Source: Sphingomonas sp. LHG3406-1 (GTDB lineage: Bacteria; Pseudomonadota; Alphaproteobacteria; Sphingomonadales; Sphingomonadaceae). Taken from it: a DNA stretch of 64,000 bases. The translations under genes and the position numbers were made by a program. Location: contig NZ_CP069128.1 in the NCBI RefSeq assembly GCF_029637485.1, positions 1,758,501-1,822,500 on the forward strand, read 5' to 3'. The notes below the pieces were generated by a model. That model had not been told where the DNA came from, did no database searches, and was given only the letters and a program-made list of their open reading frames with translations. Of this stretch, positions 54,286 to 63,932 are shown piece after piece; the first letter of the stretch is position 1, and every line of letters starts with the position of its first letter.

Positions 54286-55794
54286 TCAAAGAAGGAAGCC
54301 GCCGGTAAAGGCGCCGGCAAGGATGGCGGCCTGGAGGGTTGCCATCTCGTCCGCCCAATAGCGGTCCGCCTCCAGATGCGGGCTGATCGCGCGGACGTCG
54401 GCGTGGAGCTTCCGCAACGCCGGCGAGGTGGTGAGCGGGGCGTGATAGTCGACGCCTTGCGCCGCGGTGATCAGCTCCACTGCAACGACCCCGGCCGTGT
54501 TGCGGGCAATGGCGGCGGCTTTGCGCGCGCAGATCGGGGCCATCGAAACATGATCCTCCTGCCCGGCCGAGGTCGGAATGGAGTCGACCGAGGCCGGAAA
54601 GGCAAGGCTGCGGTTCTCGGCGACCAGCGCGGCCGCGGTGACCTGCGGAATCATCAGGCCGCTGTTGACCCCGCCGTCATCGGTCAGGAAGGCGGGCAGG
54701 CCGCTCATCTTGGGATCGACCAGGACCGAGATGCGGCGCTCCGACAGGCTCGCAACTTCGCACAAGGCCATGGCGATAGTGTCGGCGGCGAAGGCCACCG
54801 GCTGAGCGTGGAAATTGCCGCCGGAAATGGCCTGGTCGCCGTCTTCGCCCGAAAACAGGATTGGATTGTCGGTCACGGCCGCCGCTTCAATGACCAGGGT
54901 GCGGGCAGCATTGTGAAGCAAATCGAGAGCGGCACCCATCACCTGCGGCTGACAGCGAAAGCTGTACGGGTCCTGCACCCGCCCGCAGCGATGGTGCGAG
55001 GAGACGATGTCGCTTCCCTCCAGCAAGGACGACAGCTCTGCCGCGACCCTGATCTGGCCGGGCTGGCCGCGCAGCGCCGAAATGCGTGAATCGAATGGTT
55101 TCACGCTGCCCTTCAGCGCATCGACGGCAAGCGCGCCGGCGTGGAGCGCGGTGCCGAACACCCGCTCGGCGGCGAACAAGGCGTCGAGGGCCACAGCGGT
55201 GCTGAATTGGGTTCCGTTGATGAGAGCGAGACCCTCCTTTGGTCCAAGTTCGAGCGGAGCGCGGCCCAGCCGCTCCAGCGCCACGGCCGCCGGCAGTCGC
55301 TCGGCGACGAGGTCAATCCAGCCGTGACCCATCAGCGCCGCCGTCATGTGGGCGAGGGGCGCGAGGTCGCCGCTCGCTCCGACCGATCCCTGCGAGGGGA
55401 TGACCGGCATGGCGTCATGGTCGAGCAAGGCCTGCAGCGCGTCGATCACCGAGCGCCGGACGCCCGAATGTCCGCGGCCCAGGCCGAGCAGCTTTAAGAC
55501 GATCATCAGGCGCGTGACGTGCCGCGGCGTCGCTTCACCGAGGCCGCAACTGTGCGAGAGGATCAGGTTTCGCTGAAGCTCGACCAGGCGGCCGGCCGGG
55601 ATCCGCTCCTGCGCGAGGAGGCCGAAGCCGGTGTTGATTCCGTAGACAGTCTCCCCGCCGGCAACGATGCGCGACACGCCGGCGGCGGCGGCGTCCACCC
55701 TGGCCAGCGCGGCGTCGGAGAGGCAGGCAGGCGCGCCGGTCCACAGCTCGCGAAGGGTGGCGAGCGTGACGGCTTGGGGATCGAGGATCAGCAT
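54286..55794 (-). CDS. hutH: Histidine ammonia-lyase
   Basis: This 502-residue enzyme deaminates histidine to urocanate, the first step of the Hut pathway. The MIO cofactor forms from Ala-Ser-Gly at 140-142 in [18 protein letters not shown]51 ([12 protein letters not shown]) is the catalytic tyrosine. Urocanate then goes to HutU and HutI encoded 4-6 kb away. It lies 57 bp downstream of the LOV kinase gene, so co-transcription with the sensor cannot be excluded. Confidence 0.97.
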   Translation of the reverse strand: MLILDPQAVTLATLRELWTGAPACLSDAALARVDAAAAGVSRIVAGGETVYGINTGFGLLAQERIPAGRLVELQRNLILSHSCGLGEATPRHVTRLMIVLKLLGLGRGHSGVRRSVIDALQALLDHDAMPVIPSQGSVGASGDLAPLAHMTAALMGHGWIDLVAERLPAAVALERLGRAPLELGPKEGLALINGTQFSTAVALDALFAAERVFGTALHAGALAVDALKGSVKPFDSRISALRGQPGQIRVAAELSSLLEGSDIVSSHHRCGRVQDPYSFRCQPQVMGAALDLLHNAARTLVIEAAAVTDNPILFSGEDGDQAISGGNFHAQPVAFAADTIAMALCEVASLSERRISVLVDPKMSGLPAFLTDDGGVNSGLMIPQVTAAALVAENRSLAFPASVDSIPTSAGQEDHVSMAPICARKAAAIARNTAGVVAVELITAAQGVDYHAPLTTSPALRKLHADVRAISPHLEADRYWADEMATLQAAILAGAFTGGFLL

Positions 55795-55851
55795 GGCTCC
55801 GCGCCTTAGTGCGGAACGCTCCCTTGTGGGAGGGGGCGGCTGAGCTTCTCC

Positions 55852-57495
55852 TTACGCCTCGGCGGCACCGTAATCGGAAGGAGTGCGCCGCACGTCGCCG
55901 GCATTGACCCGATTGTCGAGCGCCTGGCGTACGCGGTCCAGCAGCTCGGAGCGCCGGTATGGCTTGCCGAGCACGTCCCGGTGGGGCCGCTCCGGACCGC
56001 TGATGACCAGCTCCTCATTGTAGCCGGTGGTCAGCAGCACGCCGACAGCGGGATCGCGCTTGAGTATCTCGTCAGCGAGCGCAAGCCCATTGATCCCGCC
56101 CGGCATAACGAGGTCGGTGAACAACAGATCGAAGGTGCCCGGCGGCGACTGCTCGAACAGGCGAAGCGCAATTTCGCCGCTCTCCGCCGTTGTGACGCGG
56201 TAGCCGGCGGCACCGAGCAGTTCGACTGCCAGTTCGAGCACCTCGGCGCTATCTTCGACGACCAGCAGATGCTCGCTGTGAAGGGAGCGGCGCTCCGACG
56301 TGGCGCTTTCGGCGGTCAGTCGGAGCGGCTCTTCCGCAACGTCGCGGGTGATCGGGAAGAGCATCCGGATGAGGGCGCCCTTGCCTTCCTCTGATTCGAT
56401 CTCGAGGCGTCCGCGCGACTGCTGGACGAAGCCTGACGCCATAGCGAGGCCAAGGCCAGTTCCCTTGCCTTGCCCTTTGGTGGTGAAGAAGGGTTCGATT
56501 GCTCGGTCGATGACGTCGCTGCTCATGCCAGCGCCTTCGTCCGATACTTCGAGCGCGACGTAAGTGCCTTCACTGAGATGACGCGAGGGCGCATCGCCAT
56601 TGAGGGTGATGGCACGGGTAGTAACGGTCACCACCCCACTCCCCAACGTGGCGTCGCGGGCGTTCATAAGAATGTTTAGCAGCGCCATTTCGAGCTGCTC
56701 CGGATCGACCATCACCCGCGGCAGCCGGCGGCGCAGATTGAGCTGCAGCTCGATTTGCTTGCCGAGCGAGCTTTCGATCACGTCGACGAAGTTGCTGACC
56801 AATTGGCTGAGATCGATCGGCTTGGGGGTGAGGCGAGTTTTGCGAGCAAAAGCAAGGAGTTGGCGAGTTAGTTTGGCGCCGCGGTCGGCGGCGGAGCGAG
56901 CGTTATCGATGTACCTCTTCGATTTCTCTCCGTCGACCGAGGAAGAGAGCAGTTCCAAGTTGCCGTTCACCACCTGGAGCAGATTATTGAAGTCGTGGGC
57001 GAGACCGGCGGTCAGCTGGCCGATCGATTCCATCTTCTGCGCCTGGCGGAAGGCCTGCTCGCTGTTGCGGCGACGCGTGACGTCCAGCTGGCTCGCGAAC
57101 TGATAGGCGAGCTTGCCGGACTGATCGAAGACTGGACCGATGAAGAGCGCATTCCAGAACGGCGAACCGTCGCGCTTGTAGTTGAGGATCTCGGCCGCGA
57201 TCGAGTGGCCCTGGGCGACGGCCTCGCGGACTTGGGCAACGGTTTCCCGATCCGTTTGCGGGCCTTGCAGGAACCGGCAGTTACGGCCGACGACCTCGCT
57301 ATCCTCGTAACCCGTGAGGTCGAGAAAGGCCTTGTTGGCAAAGACGATCGGATTGTCGGGCTGATTGGGATCGGTGAGGATCATCGGCATCCGAGTCATT
57401 TCGATCGCCGCGAAGAAGACGTTGCCGCGCTCGTCGAGACCGGGATGGGAGATGACGCTTTCGCGCCAATGCTTCATTCCGGTCGACTCACCCAT
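55852..57495 (-). CDS. LOV-domain hybrid histidine kinase (blue-light sensor)
   Basis: This 547-residue protein has, in order, a LOV domain (about 25-145), a HisKA/HATPase kinase (about 150-385) and a receiver (about 408-525). The LOV photoadduct motif GRNCRFLQ carries C73, with KRDGSPFWN and QFASQLDVT strands conserved. The kinase H-box is [10 protein letters not shown] (H167), N-box [10 protein letters not shown]-box GKGTGLGL. In the receiver E414/D415, D461 (FTDLVMP) and K511 are present. Plan and motifs resemble Pseudomonas-type LOV hybrid kinases. The ATG at 57495 is preferred; 57477 is possible. Confidence 0.93.
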   Translation of the reverse strand: MGESTGMKHWRESVISHPGLDERGNVFFAAIEMTRMPMILTDPNQPDNPIVFANKAFLDLTGYEDSEVVGRNCRFLQGPQTDRETVAQVREAVAQGHSIAAEILNYKRDGSPFWNALFIGPVFDQSGKLAYQFASQLDVTRRRNSEQAFRQAQKMESIGQLTAGLAHDFNNLLQVVNGNLELLSSSVDGEKSKRYIDNARSAADRGAKLTRQLLAFARKTRLTPKPIDLSQLVSNFVDVIESSLGKQIELQLNLRRRLPRVMVDPEQLEMALLNILMNARDATLGSGVVTVTTRAITLNGDAPSRHLSEGTYVALEVSDEGAGMSSDVIDRAIEPFFTTKGQGKGTGLGLAMASGFVQQSRGRLEIESEEGKGALIRMLFPITRDVAEEPLRLTAESATSERRSLHSEHLLVVEDSAEVLELAVELLGAAGYRVTTAESGEIALRLFEQSPPGTFDLLFTDLVMPGGINGLALADEILKRDPAVGVLLTTGYNEELVISGPERPHRDVLGKPYRRSELLDRVRQALDNRVNAGDVRRTPSDYGAAEA

Positions 57496-57811
57496 CGTGT
57501 CGGGCTCGGCCAGATCGACCGCCCCGCGGGCCGGAACCCCGCGGCTCTGCCCCCCTCCCTCGATGTCGGTGGCGTCGTGATGGGGACCGATGGGTTCGTC
57601 GTGCAACGCGAAACTTCCTATCACTGGCCCCACCTGGTTTCGCCCGCTAGCGAAATCGGCCCGCAGTGAAAAGACCACTTCACGCTTTCGCAGCCGTACT
57701 CGGCGGCGCGCACTCCTTGCGCCCCGACGCTACCGCAAGATCTGAAAAGCAGGCCCCGGGACCTTGGTCCACGAGCAGAGCCGGACGGTCTTCCGCCGCT
57801 CGGGACGCTCC
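57496..57811. other. Divergent intergenic region, LOV kinase / sensor fragment
   Basis: This 316-bp stretch must hold the LOV kinase promoter. An open frame continues upstream of the kinase start but shows no domain. I see no repeat, RNA gene or recognisable operator. Confidence 0.4.
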
Positions 57812-58018
57812 ATGCGCAACTCGCTCAACGCCTTCTTTGCCGGGGAATTGTCTTCCCACGGCTCCTGCCTACTGTGGGATCCGGGGCTGGTGTGGATGCA
57901 TGTCGTTTCGGGCGCGCCGATCGCCGCCGCCTGTTTCTCGATCCCGATCGCGCAGATGACGTTCGTGCGCCGCCCAGAAGATGGCAAGTTCGGGAAGATG
58001 TTCTGGCTGTTCGACTAG
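57812..58018 (+). pseudogene. Truncated N-terminal membrane-sensor fragment (ETR-like module)
   Basis: This 68-residue ORF starts MRNSLNAFFAGELSSHGSCL and continues LLWDPGLVWMHVVSGAPIAA and a FSIPIA helix up to FVRRPEDGKFGKMFWLFD, where it stops. That is the opening of the ETR-like multi-helix module found at the N-terminus of some hybrid sensor kinases (HGxCxLWxPGLVWLHVxSD type). Only about the first helix and a half remain, and no kinase follows in any frame. It therefore looks like a remnant, though a short membrane protein cannot be excluded. Its stop overlaps the hutG stop. Confidence 0.6.
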
Positions 58019-58914
58019 GAGCGGCGCTCGAAGCCGGCGAGCACTTCGGCCAGCCAGCGCCCGGCGGTGAGCGCGCTGAGGTCCGTCGCGTCGAGCGGCG
58101 GGTCCCATTCGGCAAGATCGATGACCCGCACGCGCGGATCGGCCGAAATGCGCCGGACCGCGCTGAAGAAGTCGTTCGCCGGCATGCCGCCCGGCCGCGC
58201 ACCTGGCGCAGCCGGAAATTGACTCCGATCGATCACGTCGATGTCGCAGTCGAGCAGGATCGCCTTGAGGCCCTCCATCCGGTCCATGGCGAAATCAACC
58301 GACTTGCCAATCCCCTGCTCCTGGACGTCACGGGCGGTGATCACCAGATGGCCGCCGCGTATCGCATCCTCGTGCATGGCGCGACTGTTGGCGAAGGGCG
58401 CGAGCCCGATCTGCGCGATGTTGCGGCCAGGAAGCCCGTCCTCACGCAGCGCCCGCACCGGATTGCCGTTGCTCAGGCCCTGCTCGAGCCCGCGCAGGTC
58501 GAAATGGGCGTCGAGGGTGATGAGGCCGACCTCGTCGAGCCCGAGGCCGAGCGCCTCGGCCATGCCGAGCAGCCCGGGCCGGGTCACCGCATTGTTGCCG
58601 CCGACGAGCAGGGAGAGGTCATGGTGCGCGACCGCGGCGCGGACGGCCGCCTTGATCAGGCCCGTCGCTGCCGCAATGTCCAGGCCCGCGATCGCCACGT
58701 CGCCCTCGTCGGAGATCACGGCGGACAGTTCGCGACCGCTGTCGGTGTCATATCGGCCAACGCGGCGGAGGACCTTGCGAAGCTCTCCAGGCGCCAGGTC
58801 GCAACGGCCTGGCGTTACCGAGCCGGCGCCGAGCGGCGCTCCGACGAGCGCGACGGATGCCGTCGCACCGGCGGGCTGGAGAAGGTCGCTGAGATTGGGC
58901 CAGGCGCTGGTCAT
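58015..58914 (-). CDS. hutG: Formimidoylglutamase (arginase family)
   Basis: This 299-residue ureohydrolase-fold protein lies beside hutI-hutU and should hydrolyse N-formimidoyl-glutamate to glutamate and formamide. Metal-binding segments DAHFD (135-139) and DCDID (222-226) are intact. The first segment, normally GGDHS, reads GGNNA (105-109), so the usual first histidine ligand is replaced by Asn. Some formiminoglutamases are reported to carry such a substitution, so activity is still likely. It is divergent from hutI over 37 bp. Confidence 0.85.
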   Translation of the reverse strand: MTSAWPNLSDLLQPAGATASVALVGAPLGAGSVTPGRCDLAPGELRKVLRRVGRYDTDSGRELSAVISDEGDVAIAGLDIAAATGLIKAAVRAAVAHHDLSLLVGGNNAVTRPGLLGMAEALGLGLDEVGLITLDAHFDLRGLEQGLSNGNPVRALREDGLPGRNIAQIGLAPFANSRAMHEDAIRGGHLVITARDVQEQGIGKSVDFAMDRMEGLKAILLDCDIDVIDRSQFPAAPGARPGGMPANDFFSAVRRISADPRVRVIDLAEWDPPLDATDLSALTAGRWLAEVLAGFERRS

Positions 58915-58951
58915 TGCCTTGTCCTCTAGCAGCCGCCTAAGGCCTTGTCCC

Positions 58952-60154
58952 ATGTGGGACCGTCTGCTGACCGACTGCCACGTTCTGACCATGGTGCCGA
59001 CGCCGGGCGATCCGCTGGGCGTCGTCCGCAATGCCGCGATCGGCATCCACGAAGGCCGGATCGTCCGGGTCGGGCGCCGCACCGAGCTGGCGGGCACCCG
59101 TGCCGCGGAGGTCGTGCCGCTCGGCGGCGCCTTCGTCACGCCCGGCCTGATCGATTGCCACACCCATCTCGTCTTCGGAGGCACCCGCGCTGCCGAGCAT
59201 GCAATGCGCCGTGCGGGCGCGACTTATGAAGAGATAGCGGCGGCCGGAGGGGGCATTGCCTCGACCGTGCGCGCCACCGCCGCGGCCAGCGTCACGGAGC
59301 TGCTCGACCAGAGCCGAGCACGCCTACATGCGCTGATTCGGGGCGGGGTGACTACGGTCGAGATCAAGTCGGGTTATGGCCTCGACCCGGCGTCCGAGCT
59401 TCGCCTGCTCAACATCGTCCGCACCCTGGCACGGTCCGAGCCGGTGCGGATCGTTCCGACCCTGCTCGCGCTCCACGCGCTGCCGCAGGGCGCCGACCGC
59501 GCGGCCTTCGTCGAGCGGATGATCGAAGACCTGCTGCCGACCGTCGCCCGGCTCGGCCTCGCCACCAGCGTCGACGCCTTCTGCGAGGGGATCGCCTTCA
59601 CGCACGCGGAGACCGAACGGCTGTTCGAGGCCGCCGCCGCCCACGGATTGCCCGTTCGCCTCCACGCCGAGCAATTGTCGAACAGCAACGGCGCCGCGCT
59701 TGCCGCCCGCCATCAGGCGCTCTCCGCCGATCACCTCGAGCATCTCGACGAAGCAGGCGCGGCGGCGATGGCCGCTGCCGGGACGGTCGCCGTCCTCCTG
59801 CCGGGCGCCTTCTACACCCTGCGCGAGACGAAGCGCCCGCCGGTCGACCTGCTGCGCAGGCACAAGGTCCGCATCGCCGTTGCTTCCGACTGCAACCCCG
59901 GCACCTCGCCTTGCCTGGTGCCGCAGCTGGCGATGAACATGGCGTGCACCCTGTTCGGCCTGACGCCCGAGGAGGCGATCGCGGGCATGACCGTGAACGC
60001 GGCCCATGCGCTCGGGCTTGCCGGGGAGGTTGGAACGCTTCAGCCCGGCAAAGCCGCCGACCTCGCGGTCTGGCGCATCGCCGAGCCGCAGGAGCTCGGC
60101 TACTGGCTCGGCCTCATGCCGGAACGCCGCATCTTCAGGGGACAGGATCAGTGA
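58952..60154 (+). CDS. hutI: Imidazolonepropionase
   Basis: This 400-residue amidohydrolase converts imidazolonepropionate to formimidoyl-glutamate, third step of Hut. It has the metal motif [31 protein letters not shown] and [10 protein letters not shown]. It overlaps hutU by four bases (GTGA) and is divergent from hutG. No hutC repressor gene is seen, so regulation may come from elsewhere. Confidence 0.96.
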   Translation: MWDRLLTDCHVLTMVPTPGDPLGVVRNAAIGIHEGRIVRVGRRTELAGTRAAEVVPLGGAFVTPGLIDCHTHLVFGGTRAAEHAMRRAGATYEEIAAAGGGIASTVRATAAASVTELLDQSRARLHALIRGGVTTVEIKSGYGLDPASELRLLNIVRTLARSEPVRIVPTLLALHALPQGADRAAFVERMIEDLLPTVARLGLATSVDAFCEGIAFTHAETERLFEAAAAHGLPVRLHAEQLSNSNGAALAARHQALSADHLEHLDEAGAAAMAAAGTVAVLLPGAFYTLRETKRPPVDLLRRHKVRIAVASDCNPGTSPCLVPQLAMNMACTLFGLTPEEAIAGMTVNAAHALGLAGEVGTLQPGKAADLAVWRIAEPQELGYWLGLMPERRIFRGQDQ

Positions 60155-61824
60155 CCGACCGCCGCGACAATCAGCGCATCATCCGGGCACGGCGCGGGCC
60201 GGAACGGAAGGCGAAGAGCTGGCAGACCGAGGCAGCCGTCCGGATGCTGATGAACAACCTCGACGAGGAGGTCGCGGAGGACCCGCAGAGCCTGGTCGTC
60301 TATGGCGGGATCGGGCGGGCGGCGCGGGACTGGCAGGCGTTCGACCGGATCGTCGCCACGCTGGAGCGGCTGGAGGATGACGAGACCCTGCTCGTCCAGT
60401 CGGGCAAGCCGGTCGGTGTCTTCCGCACCCACCCCGATGCGCCGCGCGTGTTGCTGGCGAACTCGAACCTGGTGCCCAAGTGGGCGACCTGGGAGCATTT
60501 CCACAAGCTCGATCGCGCGGGCCTCATGATGTACGGCCAGATGACCGCCGGGAGCTGGATCTACATCGGCACGCAGGGCATCGTTCAGGGCACCTACGAG
60601 ACCTTTGCCGAGATGGGCCGCCAGCATTTCGGCGGCGACCTTTCCGGCAAGTGGATCCTCACCGCCGGGCTTGGCGGCATGGGCGGCGCGCAGCCGCTGG
60701 CGGCGGTGATGGCAGGGGCGCATTGCATCGCCATCGAATGCCAGGAAAGCCGGATCGAAAAGCGGCTCGAGACCCGCTATCTCGACCGCCGCGCATCCAC
60801 CATCGACGAGGCGCTGGAGATCATCGGCACGGCAAGCCAGCCGACCAGCGTCGGACTGCTCGGCAATGCCGCCGAACTCGTGCCCGAAATGCTCGCGCGG
60901 GGGATTCGGCCCGATGCCATTACCGACCAGACCAGCGCCCACGATCCGGTCAACGGCTATCTGCCGATGGGCTGGACCGTCGCCGAGTGGATCGAGCGGC
61001 GGGAGCGCGATCCCGAGGGCACCGCCGCCGCCGCCCGTATCTCCATGGCCCGCCATGTCGAAGCACTGCTGAGCTACAAGGCGATGGGCATTCCGATCTT
61101 CGACTATGGCAACAACATCCGCCAGGAAGCGCTCGACACGGGCGTCGCGGGCGCGTTCGACTTTCCCGGCTTCGTGCCCGCCTACATCCGCCCGCTCTTC
61201 TGCCGCGGGATCGGGCCGTTCCGCTGGGTCGCGCTGTCGGGCGATCCCGAGGACATCTATCGCACCGATGCCAGAGTGAAGGAGCTGATCCCCGACGATC
61301 CGCACCTCCACCGATGGCTCGACATGGCGCGGGAGCGGATCGCCTTCCAGGGCCTGCCTGCGCGCATCTGCTGGGTCGGTCTTGGGCAGCGCCACCGGCT
61401 CGGCCTCGCGTTCAACGAAATGGTGGCGTCGGGCGAGCTCAAGGCACCGATCGTCATCGGCCGCGACCACCTCGACAGCGGCAGCGTCGCCTCGCCCAAC
61501 CGCGAGACGGAGGCGATGAAGGACGGCAGCGATGCGGTCAGCGACTGGCCCTTGCTCAACGCCCTTCTCAACACCGCGTCGGGCGCGACCTGGGTGTCGC
61601 TCCACCATGGCGGCGGCGTCGGCATGGGCTATTCGCAGCATGCCGGCATGGTGATCGTCGCCGACGGGACGCCTGAAGCGGCTCGCCGGCTGGAGCGGGT
61701 CCTCTGGAACGATCCTGGTACCGGTGTCATGCGCCATGCCGATGCGGGCTATGAGGAAGCGCAGGCGTGCGCGCGCGAGCAGGGACTGGACCTGCCGAGC
61801 CTTGCCGAGGTCCGGGACAGCTAG
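60151..61824 (+). CDS. hutU: Urocanate hydratase
   Basis: This 557-residue NAD+-dependent enzyme hydrates urocanate to imidazolonepropionate. It has the [27 protein letters not shown] region (split here: [15 protein letters not shown], then IVQGTYETF), the [12 protein letters not shown] nucleotide site and [14 protein letters not shown]. The GTG start at 60151 overlaps hutI. Its stop overlaps the convergent ligase stop by four bases. Confidence 0.97.
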   Translation: MTDRRDNQRIIRARRGPERKAKSWQTEAAVRMLMNNLDEEVAEDPQSLVVYGGIGRAARDWQAFDRIVATLERLEDDETLLVQSGKPVGVFRTHPDAPRVLLANSNLVPKWATWEHFHKLDRAGLMMYGQMTAGSWIYIGTQGIVQGTYETFAEMGRQHFGGDLSGKWILTAGLGGMGGAQPLAAVMAGAHCIAIECQESRIEKRLETRYLDRRASTIDEALEIIGTASQPTSVGLLGNAAELVPEMLARGIRPDAITDQTSAHDPVNGYLPMGWTVAEWIERRERDPEGTAAAARISMARHVEALLSYKAMGIPIFDYGNNIRQEALDTGVAGAFDFPGFVPAYIRPLFCRGIGPFRWVALSGDPEDIYRTDARVKELIPDDPHLHRWLDMARERIAFQGLPARICWVGLGQRHRLGLAFNEMVASGELKAPIVIGRDHLDSGSVASPNRETEAMKDGSDAVSDWPLLNALLNTASGATWVSLHHGGGVGMGYSQHAGMVIVADGTPEAARRLERVLWNDPGTGVMRHADAGYEEAQACAREQGLDLPSLAEVRDS

Positions 61825-62849
61825 GGAGTTCGGGAGGAAGAGCGGAGGAGTTCGCCAAGCTCGACGGGCGTGAGCGGATGGTCGAGCTGCTCGCAGCCGC
61901 ACTGCCTCGGATCCTTGTCGGGGCGCCGGCGGAGGAGGCGCGTGCCGTGGCGGAAGCGGCCGCCCGTGACCTGGTCGTAGAGCAGTTCGACGACGATGAC
62001 CGGGCGAAGCGGTTGCCATTCGGCGGTGCGCTCGGTCGCCCAGCGGCTCCTGGTGTCGGGGCGGTCGCCGGTGAAGCCAGGGGGCTCGATCAGAGGTTCA
62101 AGTTCCGCGGTCCAGGCGCGGCGTTCGGCGGCTTTGAATGAGGAGCAGAAGCCGACGTGGTTGAGCAGGCCGGAAGCATCGTAAAGGCCGAGCAGGAGCG
62201 AGGCGACCTGCTGCCCTTCCCTATCGTAGCGAAAGCCGCCGACCACGCAGTCTGCCGTGCGGTGCTGCTTGACCTTGAGCATCGCCCGCTCACCCGCGCG
62301 ATAGGGCTGGTCGGCCCGCTTGGCGACCACGCCATCGAGCGCGCCGCCGGTCCGCTCCAGCCAGCCGAGCGCATGGCCGCGATCCTTTGTCTGAGGCGAG
62401 AGGGAGAGGCCGGGCGCGGGGTGAAGGCGAAGGAAGCGCTCGAGCCGCGTGCGGCGCTCGGAGAAAGGCAGGGAGCGGAGGTCATCCCCGCCTTCTTCGA
62501 GCAGGTCGAATGCCATGAGGCGCGCCGGCGTCGCGGCAGCGAGCTTGCGAACGCGACTCTCGGCAGGGTGGAGGCGCTGGGAGAGAGCATCGAAGCTCAA
62601 TCCCTCCAACGTTTCGACGATCAGTTCGCCGTCAAGGAGAAAGTCCCTTCCATCCAGGCCGGCGAGCATGGCGACGACCTCGGGAAAGTAGCGGCCGAGC
62701 GGCTTGCCCGAGCGCGACCACAGCAGGACCACGCCATCCTTCCGGTGGGCGAGGCAGCGGAAGCCGTCCCACTTGGGCTCGAACCGCCAGCCGGGTTCGT
62801 CGGGCAGGGCCTCCACCAGCAGCGCTTCCATCGTCGCGGGGGCGGTCAT
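61821..62849 (-). CDS. ATP-dependent DNA ligase (LigC/LigD-ligase-domain type)
   Basis: This 342-residue ligase has the adenylation lysine K26 in EPKWDGFR, motif [12 protein letters not shown], motif [11 protein letters not shown] and motif V MLKVK. A C-terminal OB domain ([10 protein letters not shown] to [12 protein letters not shown]) follows. It has no polymerase or nuclease domain. The gene overlaps xth as ATGA, suggesting a repair pair. No Ku gene is in the window, so a role in end joining is not supported here. Confidence 0.9.
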   Translation of the reverse strand: MTAPATMEALLVEALPDEPGWRFEPKWDGFRCLAHRKDGVVLLWSRSGKPLGRYFPEVVAMLAGLDGRDFLLDGELIVETLEGLSFDALSQRLHPAESRVRKLAAATPARLMAFDLLEEGGDDLRSLPFSERRTRLERFLRLHPAPGLSLSPQTKDRGHALGWLERTGGALDGVVAKRADQPYRAGERAMLKVKQHRTADCVVGGFRYDREGQQVASLLLGLYDASGLLNHVGFCSSFKAAERRAWTAELEPLIEPPGFTGDRPDTRSRWATERTAEWQPLRPVIVVELLYDQVTGGRFRHGTRLLRRRPDKDPRQCGCEQLDHPLTPVELGELLRSSSRTP

Positions 62850-63616
62850 TCGAGCTCGATCCACACCGGTGCGTGGTCGCTGGTCTTGGGGAGGGCCCGA
62901 ACGGAGCGATCGACGCCCGCCGAGCGAAGACGGCTGGCGGCGGCCGCGTTCAGCAGATGGTGGTCGATCCGCAGGCCGGCATCGCGCGGAAAGGCGTTGC
63001 GGAAATAGTCCCAGAAGGTGAACAGCTTGTCGCCCGGGTGAAGCTTCCGAAGCGCATCGGTCCAGCCGGCGCCGGTAAGGCGCCCGAAAGCGGCGCGGAC
63101 CTCCGGCGCGAACAGCGCATCGTCCAGCCAGCGTTCGGGCTTGTAGACGTCGGCGTCGGTCGGGATGATGTTGTAGTCGCCCGCCAGCACCACCGGCTGG
63201 TCGATGGCGAGCAGCTCGCTCGCCAGCGCCTCGAAGGCGGCGATCCAGCGCAGCTTGTAGTCGAACTTGGGCCCGGGCCGCGGATTGCCGTTCGGGAGGT
63301 AGAGGCAGCCGACCAGCACGCCGTTCACCGCCGCCTCGAGATAGCGGCTTTGCGTCGGATCAGGATCGTCGGGGAAACCGCGGCGGGTCTCCACCGGGTC
63401 GCAGCCGCGGGCAAGGATGGCGACGCCGTTCCAGCTCTTCTGGCCATGCCAGACCGCGCCATAGCCGGCATCGCGGATGGCGGCCTCGGGGAACTTCTCG
63501 GACCCGGCCTTCAGTTCCTGCAGGCAGGCAACATCCGGCTGCGTGGTGGTCAGCCAGTCAAGCAGGACCGGCAGGCGCCCGTTGACGCCGTTCACGTTGT
63601 AGGTCGCGATGCGCAC
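62846..63616 (-). CDS. xth: Exodeoxyribonuclease III
   Basis: This 256-residue EEP-superfamily nuclease handles abasic sites and 3' ends in base excision repair. It begins RIATYNVNGVNGRL, with CLQELKA (Glu), GDYNIIPTDADVY (Asp/Asn), DYFRNAFPRDAGLRIDH and [12 protein letters not shown] at the C-terminus carrying the catalytic Asp/His. GTG start at 63616. It heads the xth-ligase pair and lies just downstream of the tRNA-fMet terminator. Confidence 0.95.
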   Translation of the reverse strand: MRIATYNVNGVNGRLPVLLDWLTTTQPDVACLQELKAGSEKFPEAAIRDAGYGAVWHGQKSWNGVAILARGCDPVETRRGFPDDPDPTQSRYLEAAVNGVLVGCLYLPNGNPRPGPKFDYKLRWIAAFEALASELLAIDQPVVLAGDYNIIPTDADVYKPERWLDDALFAPEVRAAFGRLTGAGWTDALRKLHPGDKLFTFWDYFRNAFPRDAGLRIDHHLLNAAAASRLRSAGVDRSVRALPKTSDHAPVWIELE

Positions 63617-63708
63617 CCATCGGCAACGGACCTTGCCGGCTTAGGCTCCCGATGGCGCAATCGGCATCGTCACGGCGAAGGGCCGACGGACCGCGCGGAA
63701 ACGCAAAA

Positions 63709-63730
63709 AGGCCGCCCCGAAGGGCGGCCT
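63709..63730 (-). terminator. Terminator after tRNA-fMet (end of rrn operon)
   Basis: A 9-bp perfect stem (aggccgccc/gggcggcct) with a CGAA loop is followed on the minus strand by TTTTTGCG. It closes the 5S-tRNA transcript. Confidence 0.85.
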
Positions 63731-63735
63731 CTTGG

Positions 63736-63812
<77 letters not shown>

Positions 63813-63851
63813 TCACCAGTTCGACGCACCTACGCGCGTCTGAAGACAAGA

Positions 63852-63886
63852 ACGCCGCCGCACCCTCGAAAGGGTAGCGGCGGCGT
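63852..63886 (-). other. Hairpin in the 5S-tRNA spacer
   Basis: A 15-bp stem with one bulge (acgccgccgc-accct) and a CGAA loop lies between 5S and tRNA-fMet. On the minus strand it is followed by TTCTTGTCTTC. It may be an RNA-processing or partial-termination structure. Confidence 0.6.
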
Positions 63887-63932
63887 ACTTCAACATGTGA
63901 ATGGGTTTCTCTCGTGCCCGCCGGCTGCAAAG

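Noticed and set aside
57669..57959. A 97-residue plus-strand frame upstream of the sensor fragment.
   Set aside because: It is in a different frame from the ETR-like residues and has an Arg/Ser/Pro-rich shadow composition.
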